From Malaya genurostris (lineage: Eukaryota; Arthropoda; Insecta; Diptera; Culicidae): 64,000 bases of DNA. The DNA is taken from contig NC_080572.1 of assembly GCF_030247185.1 (NCBI RefSeq), forward strand, positions 214,549,435 through 214,613,434, written 5' to 3'. Below, piece by piece: positions 48,201 through 59,710 of the stretch. Below the pieces are notes generated by a model. It was not told the origin of the DNA. It ran no database searches and worked only from the letters and a program-made list of their open reading frames with translations. How positions within the stretch are numbered: position 1 is the stretch's first letter; every line of letters starts with the position of its first letter. Made by a program: the position numbers and the translations under genes.

Positions 48201-48732
48201 TCCTAGACCCAGGGAGGTGTTGACTCAATCGAATTCCGATGACCCATTTCGTATACAAAACAAATCTTGTTCCGAGGTCACCGTTTCATCGACCAGCCCC
48301 ACCTAAATGAAATGTTTTCTTCAAATTGATTCAAAAATTACAGAAAGACTTTCGATTCCTTGCAATTGTCCAGCAAACGTTTTTAGTTTATGTTATTCAG
48401 TTTTGTATGAATGAATAACATTTTCCAATCATACCAATACTAGAGTTTGCATTCAATGTTTCATTTCTTACCGTATCGTAACCTTCCAAACCTTCATTCT
48501 TCTGAACCTGCCAATACACCCTTGGAACATAGTATAATATTGCACACTTCTGAATATTTTTTCAATAGATACTCCTGCATAAAACACTGATAATAAGAAA
48601 AGGATAATTATTTACAACCAGTTTACTCATAAGATGTATTTTACTTTATACATCAAGTTATATGAGGATGCTATTTTATGAATTGTAAGGCAAGCTGCAG
48701 ACGGTTTTTATGTAAACGAGTTGGCAATTTAA
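45236..48732. other. Non-coding stretch with small repeat fragments
   Basis: Scattered short matches to the 'CCGGAACCG' paragraph repeats (45385-45400) and a (TG)n tract at 48083-48111. No coding gene recognised; ORFs up to 92 codons lack motifs. Confidence 0.4.
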
Positions 48733-49382
48733 CGTCTCATTAAGTTCAGTTTTTGCAATGACTGAGCGGAAATATATATTGGAGAAGCCAAGTGAAAGAA
48801 AAACTAACAGAAAAGATGAATTTTTGGAAAAAGATACGCTCAGAGACAGGACTCGAACCTGCGTTCTTATGCATTCCGTGCATACGCGCTACCATTTCGC
48901 CACTCTGATCTTGCTTTAGCCACACTAAAACTCACAGACATGGTTAGCAACGTACATCGAACATGGTCTACATCCTGGCCGTCACCCGACCGACACCTTA
49001 TATCCAAACATCTTCTCTGTCCATCAAACACTAGTCCTCTCGCTTTATACCTATTTCTCCGATCAAGCATTGAGTAGGAGAGTGTATTTATAATCGCTTG
49101 TCACCTTCTTTAATGGTGCCAGTCGCTGGCTGGACATCGTCAGCGACAGACCCCTATGAAGGTTGTTAAAGGGTGTCTGCCCTTTCCTACCAGAAGCAGA
49201 TTGTTACGGAAAATCAAACCGCAATTGTTTTTAACGATTTATTAATTTTTAGTTTGACGTAAAGCCGCCATGACTAAGTTCAGGCTTCTCCAATATATAT
49301 TTCCGCTCAGTCATTGCAAAAACTGAACTTAGTCATGGCGGCTTTACGTCAAACTAAAAATTAATAAATCGTCTCATTAAGT
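48733..49382 (-). mobile_element. Fold-back element carrying a tRNA-like module
   Basis: Bounded by the 13-bp direct repeat CGTCTCATTAAGT (48733-48745 and 49370-49382), interpreted as a target-site duplication. Inside are two interlocking inverted repeats. A 49-bp segment at 48741-48789 is the exact reverse complement of 49283-49331. A 49-bp segment at 49235-49283 is the exact reverse complement of 49323-49371. The right end is therefore a hairpin of its own, whose loop also pairs with the left end. A tRNA-Arg-like sequence lies at 48840-48908 on the minus strand. No protein frame. Confidence 0.8.
48840..48908 (-). tRNA. tRNA-Arg-like sequence inside the fold-back element (probable pseudo-tRNA)
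   Basis: The minus strand reads TCAGAG..CTCTGA as a 6-bp acceptor stem, TGGCGAAATGGTAGCGC (A box), an anticodon arm TATGC-ACGGAAT-GCATA with five perfect pairs, and a T arm GCAGGTTCGAGTCCTGT with a perfect B box. The T and D arms resemble arthropod tRNA-Arg. The anticodon loop lacks U33 and seems to be missing two bases around ACG, and a CCA end is not encoded. It is therefore more likely a SINE-type polymerase III promoter than a working tRNA. Confidence 0.55.
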
Positions 49383-51790
49383 GATTTAATACACTTCAGC
49401 AATGGAACTTCAAAGCGCAATACTTGACCTATTTGAAGAATTTTCAAGAATTTTCGCGTTTCAAATGAATTATTACATACAAACCAATTTGCACCCTCTC
49501 ATTCTGCTGCTAACGCAGAATCCAGTCGACGCCATTCTATTGACCAAATGTCATCATAGACTCACGAGAAGACATGAGATAGGAACTTGTGAGTACTTAG
49601 TTATTTCACATATTGACGAACTAAAATAATTTTTGCCTGTTGTAGCATTACTAATTCGTTGCTAATTCGAAAATAAAGTCGATTAAAAAAAACATTGATT
49701 CTAAACCAACACAACATTGAAATAATCGTCAACCTAAAAAAAAATTAAAATAATCTGGTCTAATAGTTTTCGATCAAGAGAGATACTTCCCAAAATTATA
49801 ATATTCCGAGATATCTTAAAATATATTTATTTAATATGATATTTTCACATCCGGTAGTGCAGTAATACAGTGCCGGTGGTGTAGTGATGTCAACAATAAT
49901 AATAATAATAATCCTACTACATGTTTTATGCTGCTGATTCATGATGTTTAGCTTGATTTACATATGCAGACGTATCAAACGGGTTCGCTTCGTTTGTTAG
50001 ATTTCGTTTAATTGATTTAATCGAAATAGAGCATGAGATAGTAAGTCTAGGTTTAACTAGGTTCAAAACTGTTCCAATTTTTAGGTCATATTTGCTGCTG
50101 GCAAACAAACCAACTTCGGCTATACCGGTCATATGAATCCGGTTTCGGAAGAATTCCTAAATTTGTTGTGGATACTACTTCCGGTTCCGGAACTACAGGC
50201 TAAACAGGATTTGTAGAGTTTGTTAGATTAAATCCGAAAAAACTTTCTTATTTCTATTTAATGAACAGTTTTTGCAAATTCCACAATAATATTTTCGATG
50301 TTACGAGTAATATGAGTAAGGCATCATTACACCACTAGGTGTATTAAAACAGGTTTTTATAAATGTATATAGTAATTCTAAACTAACTAAAACTAAAACT
50401 AATTAGATTATTAGGAACAATTTCTTGATAACATTTCGTGATAGATTAAAGTAGAATGACTTGGAACAGTGGTTGAATATGCGGTACATGCTGGGAAAAG
50501 GCTCGTTGTACTATAATCAATTCTAGCATAAAGGATCCGAAGAAAAGAATAATTTCGACGATTACGGCGATGGATATCTATTTGTATCTATTTTTTCATG
50601 AAATTGCTGTATTACCAACACCAGTTTTGAGGTATTGAACATGGAATGCATTTTTTTAACACTAGTCGATTAATTTTATGTAACTCGATCAACGAGCGCT
50701 TGACAGACAGAAATAATTGGAAAGGAGAAAGAATGAGTTTTTTTTTTGCTAGTAGATAAAATAACAAAATAATTCAACGAATATTAAACAGAGATACTGC
50801 TTTTATATAATTCTATTCTTTATTCTCTGTAATTCTGGTGTAGTTTCCGACCAATTGCTCTGTGTTTCCATTAATGTAACCTTCCCGAAGGGGGTAACGG
50901 CAAAAAGACATTCATTCGAGCAATTAGCATTCAACCGATGCTGTACCATGAAGTCAAATCATAGAAAAGCACCTCCAAATACACGCGGGACATTTTGCCT
51001 ACGGTTAGTCTGCCTGTGACTCTGCTTGCAATTTAGATCCGTACGGAAACGAGAAAAAGGGCTCCGAAGTTTATATGTGTGTGTGTGTGTGTTTGTGTTT
51101 GCGTGTCATTTCCAGTAGCTGGCACATATTATGTTGCATATCACAACAGCTATGAAATATTAACTCCGGGTGCTTTAAGCGATGTGCTGCTTCAACCTGT
51201 ACAGACTCTTGCCATTGGATGCCGCTTTCGGAAGATTCTTTTCCTCGGTTGGCCACAAACATTGTGTTACACTTTCTGCGATGCATTTGTTACTACAACT
51301 GGCGAAGGGTAAATCCTAGATACTGTTGCATGATAAAGTACATCATACTCTAACTGTTTGACTGGGCGGTAGCTAAAACTCCGCATAAATCAAAACGATT
51401 TTCTAAGTACTATTCATGGCCATAACCAGTACTTTTGTAGAATTGACTTCACTTGACTATGCTGCCAAGCCATGGAATCAAGAAACAGATACAATTTAGC
51501 GCAAGTGGGACAGTATTTTTTTATACCATTCATATTTTTGTATAAAAATTCAGAAGAAGCATACTAAATTCAACGATTTTGAATGTTTACCTTGTGTAAA
51601 AATAGACTGATAATGTATGATTTGAACATGAGTTTAGGCGACCACTCCTGGTGGCTACTTCGCTACAGATCTAGATCAGCAAAAATAAAAAAGAGAATGG
51701 TTATGGTGGGTTAATATAGTTATATTAGGTAGTAGGATTTTCTGAGTGAATAAAATACCTACTCGGAATCCTAGAGGTGCTTTCAATTTT
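49383..51790. other. Non-coding stretch with a family B fragment
   Basis: 50085-50360 carries paragraph repeats and ends with AAGGCATCATTACACCACTA..GGTGTATTAAAACAGG, a family B terminus. A (TG)n tract is at 51075-51101. The rest looks unique, and no gene was recognised. Confidence 0.45.
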
Positions 51791-51845
51791 ACCGCGTACG
51801 AGGGTTGTTATTGATGTATTTATTTTAAAAATAAAAATAGTGTTA

Positions 51846-53660
51846 TATTTAATCGTAAATGGTTTTATTGTTTTTCAAAATATTCCCCTAGAAAATCAAT
51901 ACAGTTTTGCATACGCTTGAACCAGTTTTCATTACATTTTTTCCACTCTTCTTGAGGTGTTCCCAAAACATGCATTTTGAGCGCTTCAACGGCTTCTTCA
52001 GAAGTACATATTGAATCGCTCTCCACACGGAGAACCCTTCGATTATAAAATTGCGATATCGCAGTTTTTGATTTTTGCGATAGTTGATTTAACTAATTTC
52101 TTTTTGATTCAACCAATATGGTTTTTGATTTGCATATATTCAAGTAGTTGAAAAATATGTTGTTTTGAATGCTGTCAAATCCCGGAGACAATTAAAAGCA
52201 AAACAATAATCGCAATGCAAAATCAACAACTTTTTTAGTTGAAATCTTTTCGCGTCGCTTCAAAATGTCAATGAAAACAACATCGATGGTTAAAGCGTTT
52301 CGAGAAATGGTGTTCATTCGATTTGCGAAATTTATGATAACAAATGTTCATCTAACAGCGGTTGTTTGATAAAGTTAACCTTGTTTAAGATGAAAAAAGA
52401 TTTGGTGACAAATTAGAAAATGTTAATGAATGATCATCTCGTAGTCTTTCAGGTATGCGCAAAAATTTTATGCTTCAAATTCGAGCTGTTTTACCTCCAG
52501 CTGTTTGATACCGATGATGATGTTCATGTATTAGCAATAAAACGCTTTTTGACATGAATTTAATTTATAAAAGTAACAGGAGCGAAGGATTTCAAACACA
52601 CAGAACGCGCTGCGATTGAATGGCGCGTTTGAATTGCCATCGCAAAATTCCAATTCCCAGCGGTTGATGCACCCAAGCTCATATAAAGTGACTAAAATCA
52701 TCAGTGCATAACTTTAGTTCAACCGTTTGCTGAAATTGAAAGGTATGTGTCCTCACTAATTGACAGCATTTTTTTCAAACAGTTCAATTAGTTGTTTCAA
52801 CCATCGTTTCTGCTATTCGAAAAACAAAAATGACAGTTTAGTTAAAATAACAATCGATTAGTTGTACCAAATTTTAACCAATCGAATTCAGAAAATCAAC
52901 TAATATTCTGGTTGAAATGGGATCGCGGGTGGTTCCGTGCACGAAGTTTATTCTTCACGGAAGGGAACAAATAGAAGTCGTCAGGTACCAAGTCTGGACT
53001 ATACGGCGGGTGGTCCATCAATTCGACGTTTTGGGTGCTCAAATATTCGGTTGCTTGAGCCGATGCGTGAGAGCTTGCATTATCGTGATGAAGAATAATT
53101 TTGCACTTTGGGTTTGTATTCCATATTTCACGAAAAACTTCTAGTTAACGAATGATGGTAGAATTAACGATCTTGCGATACTCTAAACAATGGTATCGGT
53201 ATGTCCGATAAACCGCCATTTTCTTCGAAGTTCTTCTAGTACGAACAACTTTTGTTGGACTTAGTTCTTCTTAGAACACCCATACAGTCGACTGCTGTTT
53301 AGTTTCGGGCTCACATGAATAAATCCATGTTTCTTCACCTGTGCAGATGTTATTCGAAAAAAATTTCCAGCATTTCTTTGCACCAATCGACACTAATGCC
53401 CACTTTACTATACGTCACATGGCGATCTTCCATTATCACACTTATCACAGCATCGAAGTTTTCTGATAAAACCACTGATTTTGAACGACCTTTTTTGAAT
53501 TCATCACCAAGCGAGTTACAACCACGATTGAATTCGCTATACCAGTTCTAGCATTGAAAATGCCTTACTCTTCACTATGTCATCATATATGGAAACGTTG
53601 TTTCAATATTTCAATAGCATACTATTGAAAAATTGGATGGAATCAACCTATTAACCACAG
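51846..53660 (-). pseudogene. mariner transposase, dead and interrupted
   Basis: The minus strand encodes a mariner-family DD34D transposase, which cuts and pastes the element at TA sites. N-terminal part (53560-53420): a WYSEFNRG helix-turn-helix remnant, then KGRSKSVVLSENFDAV and MEDRHVTYSKV. An internal deletion joins this to VDWCKEMLEIF. Then come KKHGFIHVSPKLNSSRLYGC (corrupted GDETW region) and, after frame changes, SPTKVVRTRRTSKKMAVY. The catalytic core from 53135 is well preserved: ILHHDNASSHASAQATEYL and VELMDHPPYSPDLVPDDF, followed by YLFPSVKNKL. After a foreign insertion (52046-52920) the C-terminus continues at 52045: TSEEAVEALKMHVLGTPQEE, WFKRMQNCIDFLGEYFEKQ, then stop at 51865. 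Several stops and frameshifts make it inactive. The terminal inverted repeats were not located with certainty. Confidence 0.85.
52046..52920. mobile_element. Insertion of unknown class inside mariner
   Basis: About 875 bp separates LFPSVKNKLR from the TSEEAVEAL part of mariner, where intact transposases are continuous. Its ends carry TTAGTTGA-type motifs in opposite orientations (GTTGATTTAACTAATTTC, GATTCAACC on the left; CAACTAATATTCTGGTTGAA on the right), hinting at loose inverted ends. No ORF of note. Junctions are accurate to perhaps 10 bp. Confidence 0.6.
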
Positions 53661-53766
53661 AAAAGTAAATGATGTCAGCTTGCTCACTTTTCGTGCCGAC
53701 CGACGGTTTCGATCGTTGGTCTGCTTCGTTCTATTCTGCATCGCATGAACAGAAGGGAATCTATAA

Positions 53767-54115
53767 GGGGCATTCCACGCAAAATCAGCCATCAAAAAAA
53801 AAATTTTTTTATCTAACTATTTTTTTCGGTAAAGAACTCGAAAACATACGACACGTATTTTTTTAATTTCAATATGGTACGTGGAATTATCGAGATATGA
53901 TTTTTTGAAGTTTCGCGCTTACAAAAAACTAACTTTAAAGGTTGTTTTACGGTATCGCTTATTTGAAAGCTAAGAAAAAGACACACGTTTCATGTCTTGG
54001 ACGAATTTTTGTATCTCTATTAGATTTTGCAGTATAGGCTATTGAATATAATTTCCGAAAAAAAATAGTTAGATGAAAAAAAATGTTGGGTGGCTTATTT
54101 TGCGTGGAATGCCCC
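53767..54115. mobile_element. MITE, 349 bp
   Basis: The terminal inverted repeats are GGGGCATTCCACGCAAAAT at 53767 and ATTTTGCGTGGAATGCCCC ending 54115. Pairing continues inward with mismatches (AGCCATC.., ATCTAACTATTTTTTTCGG against CCGAAAAAAAATAGTTAGAT). It is flanked by ATAA on both sides (53763-53766 and 54116-54119), a possible 4-bp target-site duplication. No coding sequence. Confidence 0.8.
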
Positions 54116-54119
54116 ATAA

Positions 54120-55235
54120 ATATCTGCCATGTTACATATTTAACTTCAATCGACAGCCCGCCACTGACGGAGCTGCAAGTTTGTCGCTCGCTGGATGCTT
54201 GGTTTTTGTGGCCCCTCGTCGTGTTAGCTTGAGTATATTGAATGTATTATCAGCTCCGGATTCTACGGGAACTAGCAAGCCAATTCAGAACTTTCGGCGA
54301 TAGATTTTTTGGACCTAATTCGAAGTGCTTGTATCTCGGTAATTTGTTGATGGATTTACCACATTTAAGTGCGGCGCTGTATGTCAAATATGTGTTCGTT
54401 TGTGTGTGTATTCACTGCATTGCAATTCGCTTCACCGGTGAGTGATTGGGTTGCTAGGGTTACCACCATGTTAACTTCTCTCGCCCAACAAGCAAAAAAA
54501 AACTATTTGCACGTGAGCGGGAGAGGATTGCTAGATGAGTTGAGGAAAACTGAAACCAAACACCAATGAAACTGTTGACGATTAGAAACGCCTGAATGCT
54601 CAACACGGAAATTCGAATCGTGCTTGTATTACTTAATATTTTTTGGATTTTCATAATGTTTCAAAAATATACGTCCAGCCCGGCTGCCCGGCAAGTAGCT
54701 CTAACCCTATGGGTTGCAGAGAATAAATTACCGTAGTTTTAAACGCTTCTCACTAGTTGATTTGAAGGTGGAATTATACTACTTCTTGATGAACATTAGA
54801 TTAGGTTGCGACAGCGCTGGTCGTGAACAGAAACGAACGGAAGCCGAAGTTTGCAAAAAAGCAAAGAATATTGTTATAAATACTTCTTGAACGCAGTTGA
54901 CGATGGTATATAAGGTCTCAATCATTTGAAACTAGGTCTGAAATAGTTAAAAAAAATCAAAATTTCACTAATAAACGTTTTCTAGTTATGCATATGATGG
55001 GTTTCAAACTTATCTACCAATCTCAATTTTTTCTACCTCGGCCCTGTAGTTGGTTGGCTGATTGTTTTCTCCGCATTTGATTGTTAATAACTATTTACCT
55101 GATTTTCCGTCAATAATGAAAAAATTAACACATTTTCTCAAAAGTTGTATCTTTACGACAGCGTAAACTATTTATCAAAAAGTCTAAACATAATGAGTAC
55201 AGAAATTCCGAAAACAAAACTTGGCCAACCAACCG
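54120..55235. other. Non-coding stretch
   Basis: No gene recognised; short ORFs of 64-76 codons have no motifs. Confidence 0.4.
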
Positions 55236-55239
55236 TTTT

Positions 55240-56670
55240 TACCTTTTTTTATAGATATAAAATAATAGCTTGTTGAATTCATATATTGTAAAATCCGTCA
55301 ATTTTTGACGAAGATATCGATATTATTGTGTGAGCGACTTTTCGCCTTATTTCAGTAGTAGGAGTTTTAAGCGCTTGATAATAAAGCGATGTTTCGGAGC
55401 AAAGTGAAAAACACTATTTTCAATACTGTTTTATGAAATTGTTTCTTAGCACCTAAAAGACTATGAAAGGGTGCTTTTTATGACGTTTCGATTTAAGCAC
55501 GGTTCGTATTTGGCACGGTTTGTTCTAACATGACATATGTATTAGAAAGATGGAAGTATTTTTAAATTCAAAACCATTTCATATTTATATTGATTTATAC
55601 TGCTGCAACAATAATTGCTGGAAGAACACAACGTATACCATTCAAATAAGTTCGTCGAGATAAACAGTGTGTGAAAAATAGTTTTCTCGGAGATGGATTA
55701 ATTGATTTCTACAAACTTAGATTTATACGAACAGTCCTATGCTCCCATATAAGGTTTCCAAACTTCATTTGGATCCGACTTCTGGTTCCGGAACTACAGG
55801 TTTATATATGTAATGTAATCAAAATAATGTCACTCATTTTGCTAGTAGATGGATGAACCGATTTCGTGCATCTAACATTCAAATAAAAGGTCTTAAGGTC
55901 CCCGAAAAAAACTGCTTGTTTTTAAATCGTTTCCGACATCCGGTTCAGGAAATACAGGGTTATTAGTGTAAAAATTTTACATAAATTTGTCGGGTTCACA
56001 GATTTTGAGAGTCGACGACCAAATAAACTTATTCCAGCTATACCGGTACTCCGTTATCGATCCCGGAAGGTGCCCAAAAATGGTATTTGGTACGCAATAC
56101 ACTGAGTTTCAAAAATTTTGAATCTAATGAAATGGTTAACAATCGATTAGGCGACTTTAACTGACGTCGTCTACACCGATTTCCGAATTCCGTTTCCTAA
56201 AGTATCGGGAAAATATAGAAGCTAAAAGATGGCTAAAACGAATTTAATAAACAAAAATTCTTTTTTATGTCGTTTATTTATACCTGGTTTTAACCAAGTT
56301 GCGGTCGTTCGCCGGCATAAAATAAAAATCCGAATGAAAATAAACTAATAGTCCCATAATAAATTGGTGAATTTTATCCGATTCCGACTTCCAATTTTGA
56401 AAAAAAAGTTTTCAAAATTCAAATCGTGATAGTAGATGGCGATATCAAAAAATCTTCGAAATTGCGCTCAAAACTATTTCCAGTTATTCGTCATACTAAT
56501 TCATGGACATACGAAATATGCTTTAAAGATTAACTCACTTCTACCTCTCATGGAATGCTTAATCGACTGTCACACGTTTAGATTGAAAGGAATAATTTTA
56601 AGGTTTCATACAGTTTCTATCTTCGATTCGTCTTGCAGCTCCAAAATTTTAATTAATTTTAATTTTTTAA
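55240..56670 (+). repeat. Diverged dispersed repeat (family of 13 and 24 kb)
   Basis: Paragraphs such as AAATCCGTCAATTTTTGACG, GTTCGTCGAGATAAACAG, GGTTCCGGAACTACAGG, ATGGATGAACCGATTTCG and GGAAATACAGGGTTATTAG match, in order, 24050-25300 and in part 13600-14400. Non-coding. Confidence 0.6.
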
Positions 56671-57046
56671 TAATTTCATGAACACTAAACACAACGAAGA
56701 GTATTGAGCAATTCCAGAAATGCTTAGCAGATCGTCAGACTCGGCCTTCTCCGATTTGAATGAAACTTTGCACATGGCTTCAGTATGGCAAACAATAAGT
56801 TTTGAACCGATGGAAATGTCAATCCGACTCACGACTGATTTTTAAAAAGGGCGTATGTATTTTTGCGTTTCACCAAAATTGTCTTTTTCAAATCGTTGTA
56901 ACTCGGAACCGTTAATTGTACAAAAACGGCGTTCTGGAAGAAGCTGTAGGGAATCGGTTGGGCACTCTAAAAAAAATATACACTGAGCAAAATTCAATAA
57001 TTACAAAATAATCCGAAAAAGTTAAATAAAAGAAAGCATGGATTTA

Positions 57047-57172
57047 TTTTTTTGCCTTTCTCATATAGAAAGGTTATGCAATCACTGTGAAAACCGACTT
57101 TTGAACCGAGACCCGGAGGGCCGAGTGTCATATACCATTCAACTCAGTTCGTCGAGTACGCAAAATGTCTGT

Positions 57173-57212
<40 letters not shown>

Positions 57213-58928
57213 TTGCGTATGTGTGTATGTAATGTTTTTTGCACTAACTTTTCTCGCAGATGGCGGAACCGATTTTCACAAACTTAGATTCAAATGAAAG
57301 GTCTTGTGGTCCCATACAAATTTACTGAATATCATTTGGATCCGACTTCCGGTTCCGGAATTGTGGGGTAAAATGTGCAAAAGATTGTGAAAAAAGTGCA
57401 CTAACTTTTCTCAGAGATGGCTGAACCGATTTTCACAAACTTGGATTCAAATGAAAGGTCTTCAAGTCCCATACAAAATTCCTAAATATTATTTGGATCC
57501 GACTTCCGGTTCGGGAGTTATGGGGTAAAATGCGCAAAAAAAAAACTTAGGTTCAAATGAAAGGTCCTGTGGTCCCATACGTAATTCCTGAATTTCATGC
57601 AGATCCGACTTCCGGATCCGGAAATATAGGGTAAAGTGGTCTTAAAATCGTATACCATCACTGAAAATCGGGAAAAACTTCACAAAAAATTTTTAAATCG
57701 ATCTCAAATGTTTTCCAATTGATAGTTTTCATCAGTAGACGGTCAAATTCGTTTTAGGAATCGAAGAAAATTATTTTGAAGAATATCACAGTATTTATTA
57801 TATATGATGGTATGATTGATATGAGAAAGGCATCATTACACCACTAGGTGGATTAAAACAGGTTTTTTTGATAATTTTTATTTTAAAGCTGTAGTTAAAA
57901 CCTACAGATTGATGGCTATCCCATCCGTGCCGTTTGAAAAATGCAGAAGTTACAGCTAAAACAGTTTACGGGTCTGGTTGTAATTCGGAAACCGTCCATC
58001 GTACAAAAATGGCGTCCAGGAAGAAGTTGAAGGGAATCAATAGGACACTCTAAAAAAAATATACACTGAAATAATTCCATAATTTCAAAAAGAACCAAAA
58101 AAAAAATTAAAAACCTGTTTTAATCCACCTAGTGATGCCTTTCTCATATCAATCATACCATCATATATAATAAATACTGTGATATTTTTCAAAATAATTT
58201 TCTTCGATTCCTAAAAAGAATAACCGAAATCGCATTGTTTGACCGTCTACTGATAGAAACTTATCATTGGAGAAGATTTGAGGTCGATTTGGAAAACTTT
58301 GTACGGTTTTTCGCCCTTTTCAGTGATGGTATACAATTTTAACACACTTTACCCTATATTTCCGGATCCGGAAGTCGGATCCAAATGAAATTCAGGAATT
58401 ACGTATGGGACCACAGGACCTTTCATTTGAACCTAAGTTCGGAAAATCGGTAGCGCCATCTATGAGAAAAGCTAGAAAACATATTTTCATATTTTGCACA
58501 ATTCGCCCCATAACTCCGGAACCGGAAGTCGGATCCAAACAATATTCAGCAATTTTGTATGGGACTACAAGACCTTTGATTTGAACCCAAATTGTGCATT
58601 TATTTTCACAATTTTTTGCACATTTTACCCCATAATTCTGAAACCGGAAGTCGGATCCGGATAAAATTCAGGAATTTTGTATGGGACCACAAGACCTTTC
58701 ATTTGAATCTAAGTTTGTGGAAATCGGTTCAGCCATCTCCGAGAAAAGTTAGTGCAAAAAAACGTTACATACACACATACGCACATACACACACATACAC
58801 ACAAATACACACACAGACATTTTGCTTGCTCGACGAACTCGAATGGTATATGACACTCGGCCCTCCCGGTTCAAAAGTCGGTTTTCAAAGTGATTGCATA
58901 ACCTTCCTATATGAGAAATGCAAAAAAA
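57047..58928. repeat. Head-to-head pair of family B repeats around a family A fragment
   Basis: Left copy 57047-57864 begins GCCTTTCTCATATAGAAAGG and TTATGCAATCACTGTG, and ends CACTAGGTGGATTAAAACAG. Right copy 58106-58928 is its inverse, beginning CTGTTTTAATCCACCTAGTG and ending GTGATTGCATAACCTTCCTA..TATGAGAAATGC. Between them (57865-58105) is a shortened version of the surrounding palindromic family (CTACAGATTGATGGCTATCC, ATCGTACAAAAATGGCGTCC). The order is A / B / A' / B inverted / A. TG and CA microsatellites (57166-57230, 58772-58825) sit at equivalent mirrored positions. Confidence 0.75.
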
Positions 58929-59287
58929 TCATTGTTTCGATTTTTTTGGTAATTTTTATTTTATAGCTCTTATTAAAACCTACAGATTGATGGCTATCCC
59001 ATCCGTGCCTTTTGAAAAAATGAAGAAACTACAGCTAAAACAATTTACAGATATATTCGTAATTTCAAGTTCTCGTTGAAAGATAATCATTTAAACAGTA
59101 GAATATTAAAGGTTAAAGGCAATAAATTGGTTCATGATATCCTTTCTTCTAAAAGTAGCTGTTCTTGAGATACTTGGATATTTAAATATAACACCATTTT
59201 TTATATTTCCATGAATTGTTTATTTGCTTGCTATATCTACAATTATTACATGTACATGAATAATTCTCAATTATATTTAAGGTTTTA

Positions 59288-59710
59288 TTTATGTCTGACG
59301 GAGCTACCTCGCAGTACAAAAACAGGAAAAAATTTGAAAGTCTCTGTAAATTTAAATCAATGTATAACATTGATGCTGAGTGGTATTTTTTTAAACTTCT
59401 CATGGTAAAGAACCATGTGATGCACTCGGGGGTATTTTAATGCGAATGGCACGACGTGAAAGCTTGGCTAAACTACATGAACACCCAATCACAACTGCAA
59501 AACAATTATATGAATGAGCAGAGCAGAGACGTCGAGATGCAATCACGACCATGTCTTTTTGTTACGTGTCACAAGAAGAATATGAACGGGGTGTGACCGA
59601 GTGGAGTACTGTTTATAAGGATACCAAAATGATTCCAGGCGCACAGAAATACCATTCGTCCCGATTTCAGAAACCACAATCGTCACAAGATGGTATTCGA
59701 ATGACGATGC
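59288..59710 (+). pseudogene. Decayed C-terminal segment of an uncharacterised insect protein family
   Basis: The frame at 59288 reads FMSDGATSQYKNRKKFESLC, then YNIDAEWYFF. After a frame change near 59428 it reads GGILMRMARRESLAKLHEHP, ITTAKQLYE, an in-frame TGA near 59515, then RRRDAITTMSFCYVSQEEYE and DTKMIPGAQKYHSSRF. The series SDGxxSQYKN..AEWxFF..GG..KR.ARRxSL..xFYVSxEE..KxxPGxxxxH matches, as remembered, an uncharacterised protein family abundant in insects and cnidarians. It sits wholly within the loop of the palindromic element, so it may be the remnant of the element's own gene or captured sequence. Not functional. Confidence 0.55.

Noticed and set aside
48840..48908. Functional tRNA gene
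   Set aside because: Anticodon loop lacks U33 and seems shortened, and the sequence sits within a repeat-bounded mobile unit.
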